This document shows, piece after piece, positions 56,656 through 64,000 of a DNA stretch of 64,000 nucleotides. The position numbers and the translations under genes were made by a program. Numbering within the stretch: position 1 is the stretch's first letter; each line of letters begins with the position of its first letter. The notes beneath the pieces were generated by a model, which was not told the origin of the DNA, ran no database searches, and was given only the letters and a program-made list of their open reading frames with translations. The stretch comes from Littorina saxatilis (lineage: Eukaryota > Mollusca > Gastropoda > Littorinimorpha > Littorinidae). The stretch covers positions 47,646,050-47,710,049 of the forward strand of contig NC_090260.1 of the NCBI RefSeq assembly GCF_037325665.1. Reading direction: 5' to 3'.

Positions 56656-57041
56656 CGGGCGGGGATGTAGCTCAGTCGGCAGCGCGCTGGATTTGTATCC
56701 AGTTGGCCGCTGTCAGGCGTGAGTTCGTCCCCACTGACGTTCGGCGAGAGATTTATTTCTCAGAGTCAACTTTGTGTGCAGACTCTCCTCGGTGTCCGAA
56801 CACCCCCGTGTGTACACGGCAAGCACAAGACCAAGTGCGCACGAAAAAGATCCTGTAATCCATGTCAGAGTTCGGTGGGTTATAGAAACACGAAAATACC
56901 CAGCATGCTTCCTCCGAAAACGGCGTATGGCTGCCTAAATGGCGGGGTAAAAAACGGTCATACACGTAAAATTCCACTCGTGCAAAAAACACGAGTGTAC
57001 GTGGGAGTTTCAGCCAACGAACGCAGAAGAAGAAGAAGAAG
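56656..57041 (+). mobile_element. tRNA-derived SINE-3, full copy
   Basis: The head ggggatgtagctcagtcggc and gtgagttcgtcccc is tRNA-like. The body shares agcacaagaccaagtgcgc and ctgcctaaatggcgg with the 34-kb copies. It ends in (GAA)n. Confidence 0.9.
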
Positions 57042-57625
57042 AAACACACACACACCGTGCGTGCACTGACACACACACACACACATAAAACACACACAAA
57101 GTACACACGCACACACACACACACACAAACACACAGGTGCTTTACCGTCACACACACACACACACACAAACACACACTTGCAGTCGAGTCACGTGCGCGC
57201 ACACGCACTCATGTACACACGTTCTGTGTGTGTAGTGTGTGTATGTGTGTGTCATGTGCTTGTGTGTGTGTGTGTGTGTATATGTATGTACAGCATGTGT
57301 CTGTATGTGTGTGTGTCAGAGTGTGTGTGTGTGTGCGTGAGTGTGTCAGTATGCATGCGTGCGTATGCGCGCGCGCGTGTCTGCGCCGAGTGTGTCAACT
57401 TTACACGTGTGTCTATGTTTGCCTATGTGTGTGTACGGTGTGTGTGTGTGCATCTGTATCTGTGAATGTGTGTGTGTGTGTTTATGAGAGTGAGAGCTAG
57501 AGAGAGAGAGACAGAAAGAGAGAAAGAGACAGAGAGAGAGAGAGAGACGCACGCGGGCCAAGGAGGAGAGAGAAAGAGATACAGGGACAGGGACAAACAT
57601 ACTGACAGTAGCTGAAGTATATGGG

Positions 57626-57668
<43 letters not shown>

Positions 57669-57689
57669 GATTGGATTGGATTGGATTGT
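57042..57689. repeat. (CA)n, (GT)n, (GA)n and (GGATT)n tracts
   Basis: Microsatellite-rich spacer ending in five or so GGATT units directly before the LTR. Confidence 0.9.
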
Positions 57690-58968
57690 TGTCACAAGCG
57701 CCTGTTGTATGGAAAAGACCGACAGAAAGCGCCTGTGTTTGGTGTTTGGGCGTTACTGCCTGGTGGTGCGCTATACGGTTTTCTCGTGCTTTTCGTAATT
57801 TACGTTATGATGTTTGTGAACTGTGTTTATTTGATGTATGAATTTAGAAACTGGGGAATAATACTTCATTCGGAGAAGGCTTGCGTTCCAAGCAGCGAAT
57901 CCAGCTACAGCAGCTGTAGGTTCGATTTCAGAGATCGGACTGGGGAAGGGCATAATGATTTGTCTTGTACATGCGGCCGAGATGCGGTGAGTCTTTATTT
58001 GTAATATATGTATCGGAGTTATAGGAAATAACTTTAGGGACATGTAGTTTGTTACTTTGATATACATAATATATGCATACGTCCGAGTCGAGTCCGAGTC
58101 GACCGGCCGTTTGTTTGTTTGTTGTTTGTTTGTTTGTTGTTGGTTTGCTTGTCTGCAAGTGCAGTATAATGGGTTTCTACTATTGTATACTTGTTGTACT
58201 TTGCCTATGATAGTTGTGATTATATCTAAGAAATATTGTTAAATCGTGTTGTTAATATATTGATGCTAGTAGCTAGTTTGAACACTAATTTGAATATGTT
58301 GAAATGGTTGCCAGCATGCGTGATTTGGGTATATGAGTGTGTGAATCAGTATTGCCATTGTCCATATAATCCTGCTTTGGAGTTATTGGCATAAGACGGG
58401 CCGGGTAAAGGGTAGCGTGATATTGACTATGAAACTAACTCTACGCATATTTCAGGTCGCCCTGTTGTTAACCTGAAGGCTGAACAACCAAGTTCTGGTG
58501 TCACCTTTAACCGGAAGATGACATTTCACCTACATCAACATCTTCATCTACGTCTGCGCAAGTTCTGGTGTCACCTTTAACCGGAAGATGACATTTCACC
58601 TACATCAACATCTTCATCTACGTCTGCGCAGTCTTCTGCTTCACCTTTAACTGTCGTCCTACTACCGTCATTCAATCGTCATTATATTGTCTACATCTAC
58701 ATCGTCGGGATTTCTATCTACTGCTGGACTCAGTTGGTTACTTGAGTATTACCCTTATTACCTAGCTCGATAAATAAGCCATTTACTCCAGCAGGTCATT
58801 AACTTTAAAGTGTGTGTGTGTGTATGTGTTATAAATATGTTTATAAGTGAACAATAATATTTCCTCTTATACTACAATTTGTGTTTGTGGAACTTTAGTA
58901 TGCAAGATTCTTATTGAGTCGGTGGTTGACTGGCTGCGCACGTGTGTGATGCATGTGTGTGTGTGACA
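57690..58968 (+). repeat. 5' LTR
   Basis: About 1.28 kb, TG...CA ends. The first ~150 bases recur at 63852-64000. It contains a 70-bp internal tandem duplication (58489-58558 and 58559-58628). Confidence 0.9.
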
Positions 58969-58970
58969 AA

Positions 58971-58987
58971 TGGGGGCTCGTCCGGGA
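58971..58987 (+). promoter_or_regulatory. Primer-binding site, tRNA-Pro type
   Basis: tgggggctcgtccggga, two bases after the LTR. The same word is the proline-tRNA primer site of murine leukaemia virus. Reverse transcription would start here. Confidence 0.88.
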
Positions 58988-59275
58988 ATGTTATAAGTTC
59001 AAGGTCACCTTAGAATTTTGCTAAATAAGTTCTGTGTTGTAATGTGTTGTGTTGTACTTACATAAAGGTGTATTGATATGTGTTTGTGAGTTACGTTGTA
59101 ATTCTGATAAATGTTTACAATTTGAAGTATCTCTTTTTCAAAGTTTCTTTGTAAAGCTGCACTAGCAGTTTGGCGATTTAGGAAATTTGGATTGGTGTTG
59201 ATATTTCATGATTGCTACTGGTGTTTTCAAAAGTTAAGAGGTTATTTTAGCAAGGCTTGTTGGTCTGACTTCATC

Positions 59276-60976
59276 ATGTCTACTCCAGCCAGAACAGTTG
59301 GTACTCCTAGAAATGCTGCTTTGGCTAGTCTTACTACTCCTGGTCGCGGCGATCAAGTACATTCTGCTGAAGTTGGTATCGATGTCACTAATCTGGACTC
59401 TGAACATGAACTTCTTGCCGCCAAGGGACGCGCTCTTGGGATTCGTTCGGGCAGTTCGTTGGCTCGTTATGTGCAGGAAGAACAGCTGAGTCAAGTTCAG
59501 ATTCGGAAGCAGTTAGCTGAACAGAAGCTGACAGAAGAAGAAGCCAGGATGAGACAAGAAGAAGCCAGGATGAGACAGGAAGAAGCCAGGAGGAAACAGA
59601 AACGAGAAGAGGAAGAAGCCAGGATGAGACAAGAAGAAGCCAAGAGAAAACAGGAACGAGAAGAGGAAGAAGCCAGGATGAGACAAGAAGAAGCCAGGAG
59701 AAAACAGGAACGAGAGGAGGAGGAACAAAGACGACGCCAGCGACTCTATGAACTCGAAGAAGCTAAACTTTTAGCTGAACTAGAAAGAACGCGGACTGCT
59801 GCTGCTGCCCCTGCTCCTATTGCCCACGATCCCGCCATCCAACCGGTTAGGCTAAAAATAGACAAATTCGATGAAACCAGAGAGGAACTTGACACTTTTT
59901 TGGGACGCTTTGAACGTGCTGCCACACTTAGCGGGTGGGATGGAGAAACATGGGGAGCGCGCGTAGGTACTCTACTAACTGGATTTGCAGCTGACGTCTA
60001 CTTAGAGCTACCCCTTGAAAACGCTTCAAACTACGATGCAGTCGTGGAATCCCTTAGGTCATCGTTTAGATGGACGGCGGATGCATACCGATCGAAGTTT
60101 CGTCAAGCTACTAAGAACGAAGCAGAAACCTTCAACCAATATGCGACCAGACTACGCATATGGTTTGAACGCTGGCGGAAGAGCGCCAAGAAAGCTGAAA
60201 CATATGAAGACTTGAGGGATCTCATACTTACAGAACATCTCATGGATAGAATCTCAGGTGATTTGGGAGAATTTATTCGTCAGAATAACCCGGCTAATTT
60301 GCAAGCCACCGCAGAGTTGGCAGAATGTTATGCCGCGTCGAAGAGAGCAAGGAAAAACCCAGTCACTGTGACTGGTCGAGCTGGGGGAAACAAGAACTCA
60401 GACAGCCCGAAGAAGAACGCACCACCGATCTACTCTAACCCTGAAGGTCAAAGGGGCAAATGTTTCAACTGCGGCCAGGAAGGACATAAGCGAAGGAATT
60501 GTCCGCGTCCTGCACGTTCTACGAATGTGAGATCTGTGACGACTCCAGAATCGAATTCAACCATGAAGGAGTTGCCTGCCCTTTGCGGTCCTTGTGGGAA
60601 ACTGTCTTATACTCCCCTGTGTACAGTGACGGTAAACGGAGCACAAGTCTCAGCTTTGCGTGACACAGGAGCAGATGGACTGGTGATCGACTCGACTTTG
60701 GTCAAGGACTGCGATCTTATGCGGGAAGGACAAACTATCCGACTTGCGGCAGGGAATGTTGAACAAAAGTGTTTCACCACTGTCATCCATCTCGAGTCAC
60801 CTTTTTTTCTCAGGAGAAGCTGTTGCCATTGTTGCCGATCAACTGACTTACCCCGTATTGATTGGAAACAGGATCATCCGGCCAGGTGGAGAAACTCTAG
60901 AAGTACCTGTGTACAAGGCGGAAGCACAGCCACTGAAGACAGCAGTCGTTACCAGGTCCCAACACTCGAGAGATAA
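59276..60976 (+). CDS. Gag-protease region of the Gmr1-type element
   Basis: From the ATG at 59276: a variable N-terminus, a highly charged coiled-coil segment of repeated EEARMRQEEARRKQ units (about residues 75-160), a capsid-like region (IDKFDETREELDTFLGRFE), then a segment like the SCAN domain (TYEDLRDLILTEHLMDRISG...FIRQNNPANL). A CCHC zinc knuckle (CFNCGQEGHKRRNC) and an aspartic protease start (ALRDTGADGLVID) follow. SCAN is known to derive from Gag of Gmr1-like elements, so the resemblance is expected. Fossil copy. Confidence 0.85.
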   Translation: MSTPARTVGTPRNAALASLTTPGRGDQVHSAEVGIDVTNLDSEHELLAAKGRALGIRSGSSLARYVQEEQLSQVQIRKQLAEQKLTEEEARMRQEEARMRQEEARRKQKREEEEARMRQEEAKRKQEREEEEARMRQEEARRKQEREEEEQRRRQRLYELEEAKLLAELERTRTAAAAPAPIAHDPAIQPVRLKIDKFDETREELDTFLGRFERAATLSGWDGETWGARVGTLLTGFAADVYLELPLENASNYDAVVESLRSSFRWTADAYRSKFRQATKNEAETFNQYATRLRIWFERWRKSAKKAETYEDLRDLILTEHLMDRISGDLGEFIRQNNPANLQATAELAECYAASKRARKNPVTVTGRAGGNKNSDSPKKNAPPIYSNPEGQRGKCFNCGQEGHKRRNCPRPARSTNVRSVTTPESNSTMKELPALCGPCGKLSYTPLCTVTVNGAQVSALRDTGADGLVIDSTLVKDCDLMREGQTIRLAAGNVEQKCFTTVIHLESPFFLRRSCCHCCRSTDLPRIDWKQDHPARWRNSRSTCVQGGSTATEDSSRYQVPTLER

Positions 60977-63830
60977 AGAAGCACCCAAAAGTTTGAAAAT
61001 GACAGATTCTGGTCTTGGACATGTGACACGGGAAGATTTGATCAGACTTCAGAACCAGGACCCAACTTTGTCACGGATGAGAGAACTAGCACGAGGTAGT
61101 GATCCTGCTCCCTGCGGAAAACGTGGACAAGTTCAGTTTATTTGGAAGCGAGGAATTCTGCAGAGACGTTTCATCACGACTGACGGAACGTATAGCCAGG
61201 TGGTGATTCCCGAATCTCTGAGAGCCGGAGTCCTCAGCCTCTCGCACGATGTTCCGATGGCTGGCCATTTAGGGACCAAGAAAACTCATGATCGACTTTG
61301 GCAGTCTTTTTAGTGGCCCAGAATGGGCGGGGACATCCGTCGTTACGTACAAGCATGTGATGCATGTGAAAGAGCTTTGCCAAAAGGAAAAATACATAAA
61401 GTTTCCTTTGGGAAGATGCCACTCATCGATGAACCATTCAAGAGACTCGCTGTTGAAATTGTTGGCCCATTGACCATCTCCGAGAGGAAGAACCGCTACA
61501 TCTTAGTCACTGTGGACTATGCTACACGTTACCCGGAGGCTACTCCTTTGCCCAGCATAGAAGCCGAACGTGTTGCCGAAGCTTTGTGGGAAATGTACAC
61601 CCGAGTTGGAGTTCCTTCAGAAGTACTCACTGATCGAGGATCACAGTTTGTCAGCGACCTCATGAACCAAGTAAACCAATTACTCGCCATCAAAGGACTC
61701 ACCACCACTCCTTACCATGCGCAATGTAATGGACTAGTGGAACGATTCAACGGAACATTGAAATCGATGCTCAAGAAACTCTGCAGTGAAAAGCCAAGAG
61801 ATTGGGATCGATATGTACCTGCTCTACTTTTTGCATACAGGGAGGTACCGCAAGAGAGCCTTGGATTTTCACCATTCGAACTCCTCTATGGTCGAACCGT
61901 GAGGGGTCCCCTTGTTCTCCTGAAGGAGTTGTGGACCAAAGACCCTCCAGCAGAGGTGAGGACCACGGCGGAATATGTAGTCGATTTGCGGCAAAGACTA
62001 GAAGACACCCTGAAGCTGGCTCAACAGAACTTGGACAGCTCATCTCGTCGCTACGCCAAGGCCTTTGATCGACGAGCAGTGAAGCGGAAATTCAAGATTG
62101 GGAGTAGGGTTCTTCTACTCATTCCACTGAAGAGAAACAAGTTGGAAATGGCTTGGCAAGGGCCTTATGAGGTTGTTGGGAAAGTTGGTGAGCAGGACTA
62201 CCGATTGCGAATTGGTTCAAAGGAGAAACTCTATCATGCCAACCTTCTCAAGCAATACGTGGAAAGAGAATCTCAATCCAGAGACACTTGTAAAAGAACA
62301 GAGGCAGATGTCCTATCCTGCACGGTTGTGGTGGAGGAAACTGGAGCAACCTCTGAGGAAGATATGAGGTACCCTCAGGACATCCCGTTGCCGTCACTTC
62401 AGCCTGAGGAAGGTCCAGATGACATCCAATGCAACCCAGAGTTGACTGACAGTCAGCGCAACGACGTGAAGCTTTTAGGAGGGAAGTTTGGAAAAGCTCT
62501 TACCGATTTGCCTGGAAACACACAGTTGGAGGAATTTTCCGCCAATCTACTTGTCTCCAAACCCGTCTTTGTCCGTCCCAGGCCTATACCATATTCTCAG
62601 ACAGAAGCAGTGAAAAGGGAAGTGGGAGTGATCGAACCAGTTTCTTCACCCTACAACGCTCCAATCGTCTTAGTCAAGAAAAAGGACGGAAAGGTCAGGT
62701 TTTGCATAGATTATCGGCAGTTAAACAGAGTGACTGTTTTTGATGGAGAACCTCTTCCCAATGTCGATGAGCTATTTAGCCGACTAGGTCGAGCAAAGTT
62801 CTTTTCAAAGATTGATCTGTCGAAGGGATATTGGCAGATTCTTGTTTATCCACCTGATAAAGAGAAACTGGCTTTCATCGTCCCACAAGGACAGTTCACC
62901 TGGACCAAGATGCCTTTCGGACTCCAAAACGCAGTGGCGGTGTTCAGTCGGATGATGCGTAAGTTGCTGAAACCACTGAACCGCAACGATATCTACAACT
63001 TCATGGACGATATCCTGGTAGCAACCCAGGACTGGAAGACTCATCTGCAGGCTCTATGTGCGGTGTTTCAAAGACTTGAAGAAGCAGGGCTGACGGCTAG
63101 ACCAACAAAATGTGTCATTGGTTTTAGTGAGTTGGACTATCTGGGACATCATGTTGGACATGGATTGATGTGGCCAGAGGCAGCAAAAGTCGAAAAGATC
63201 CAAGCTGCACGGCGACCAGAAACAAAGAAGGATGTTCGCGCTTTTCTGGGGTTGGTTGGGTTTTATCGCCGATATGTACCCAACTTTGCCGCCATTGCAT
63301 TACCTCTGACAGATTTGACTCGGAAGAATTTGTCCAACAGAGTAGAGTGGACAGACCGCTGTGAGGAAGCATACCAGACACTTCGGCAGATGTTAAGTCA
63401 ACGTCCTGTCATCTGTGTTCCGGATCTATCTCTGCCGTTTGTACTCCAGACAGACGCATCTGACATCGGACTCGGAGCAGTTCTACTCCAGGATCACGGG
63501 GGAGAACTCAAGCCAGTTTCTTTTGCCAGTCGTAAGCTCAACAGTGCTGAGAAGAACTACGCAACTGTAGAAAAGGAATGCCTGGCTATCGTGTGGGCCA
63601 TTCGAAAGTTCGAAGTCTACCTCTACGGTCGGGAATTTGAACTCCAAACAGATCATCAATCTCTGCAGCACTTGCAGAGATCAAAGACCTCCAATGGTCG
63701 GTTGATGAGATGGGCTCTTCTGCTGCAGTCCTTTTCTTTCCGGGTCACAGTGATCCGAGGACGAGACAATGTGGGTGCCGACTACTACAGTCGCATTGTT
63801 CAAGATGATGGACATGAAACTAATACTTAG
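60744..63830 (+). CDS. Pol region: integrase then reverse transcriptase and RNase H
   Basis: In order: the end of protease; the integrase zinc region (HDVPMAGHLGTKKT, CDACERA) and catalytic core (VDYATRYPEA, TDRGSQFVSD, ERFNGTLKSMLKK); then reverse transcriptase (VLVKKKDGKVRFCIDYRQLN, KIDLSKGYWQI, MPFGLQNA, FMDDILV) and RNase H (LQTDASDIGLGAVLL, ATVEKECLAIVWA, TDHQSLQHL). No chromodomain is seen. Fossil copy, recorded as family parts only. Confidence 0.88.
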
Positions 63831-63837
63831 TTCAGTC

Positions 63838-64000
63838 TGAGTAGGGGGGTGTGTCACAAGCGCCTGTTGTATGTAGCAAAGACCGACAGAAAGCGCCTGT
63901 GTTTGGTGTTTGGGCGTTACTGCCTGGTGGTGCGCTATACGGTTTTCTCGTGCTTTTCGTAATTTACGTTATGATGTTTGTGAACTGTGTTTATTTGATG
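63838..64000 (+). repeat. Purine tract and start of 3' LTR
   Basis: A short purine-rich run (gagtaggggggtg) precedes a second tgtcacaagcgcctg at 63852. The rest of the LTR lies beyond the window. Confidence 0.9.

Larger units (their letters stand above)
57690..64000 (+). mobile_element. Gmr1-type Ty3/gypsy LTR retrotransposon (fossil, 3' LTR cut by window)
   Basis: The 5' LTR starts tgtcacaagcgcctg and ends ...ca. It is followed by a proline-tRNA-type primer site, then Gag with a zinc knuckle, protease, integrase, reverse transcriptase and RNase H, a purine tract, and the start of the 3' LTR. Integrase before reverse transcriptase in a gypsy-type pol is the described Gmr1 arrangement. The element looks nearly whole, with about two interruptions of frame, which may be decay or normal read-through. 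The visible 149 bases of the two LTRs are almost identical, which suggests recent insertion. Confidence 0.92.

Noticed and set aside
57661-57689. GGATT repeats as telomere-like sequence
   Set aside because: Only about five units beside other microsatellites; no telomeric context.

Overview
This is eukaryotic, intron-containing, repeat-rich DNA. SINEs with tRNA-like heads, CA/CT microsatellites, DIRS and Gmr1-type retroelements, and a nuclear gene for a mitochondrial ribosomal protein point to a metazoan. The SINE families and the N-RAG-TP-like transposon suggest a marine gastropod mollusc, perhaps a periwinkle-like caenogastropod. That placement is inference; no species marker is present.

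Layout. 1-5.7 kb: two LINE reverse transcriptase remnants, a Helitron-like element and small repeats. 5.6-13.8 kb: C2H2 zinc-finger gene A (minus strand). Its upstream flank carries a 4.8-kb DNA transposon encoding a RAG1 N-terminal-like protein, itself holding a nested element. 14.15-20.37 kb: a DIRS retrotransposon fossil with a TA-flanked MITE inside. 21-28 kb: zinc-finger paralogue B and related exon cassettes, with a piggyBac remnant and a 2.1-kb inserted element. 28.7-35.7 kb: a seven-exon host gene for mitochondrial ribosomal protein bL9m (MRPL9), with SINEs and a MITE in its introns. 36-39.4 kb: MITEs and palindromes. 39.5-47.0 kb: zinc-finger paralogue D and exon cassettes, broken up by nested elements. 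47-57.7 kb: no recognisable host gene; MITEs, SINEs, minisatellites and long CA/CT tracts. 57.69-64 kb: an LTR retrotransposon of Gmr1 type (integrase before reverse transcriptase), with its 3' LTR cut by the window end.

The zinc-finger loci are paralogous blocks. Each encodes a 20-residue tandem repeat ending in LKQE, a match to the SUMOylation consensus, followed by C2H2 fingers. Copy number is 6, 5 and 12 in A, B and D. Upstream 'APAGEDFK' exons have phase-1 boundaries at both ends, so they can be duplicated or skipped without breaking the frame. Because the blocks share flanking DNA, one block often shows the empty site for an element present in another, which gives exact element ends and a relative order of events.

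Strongest points: the RAG1-NTD-like transposon with both ends, a 4-bp target duplication and an empty site; the SUMO-motif array in an expanding zinc-finger family; the phase-1 exon cassettes; and the Gmr1-type element, whose Gag carries a SCAN-like segment beside a zinc-finger cluster.
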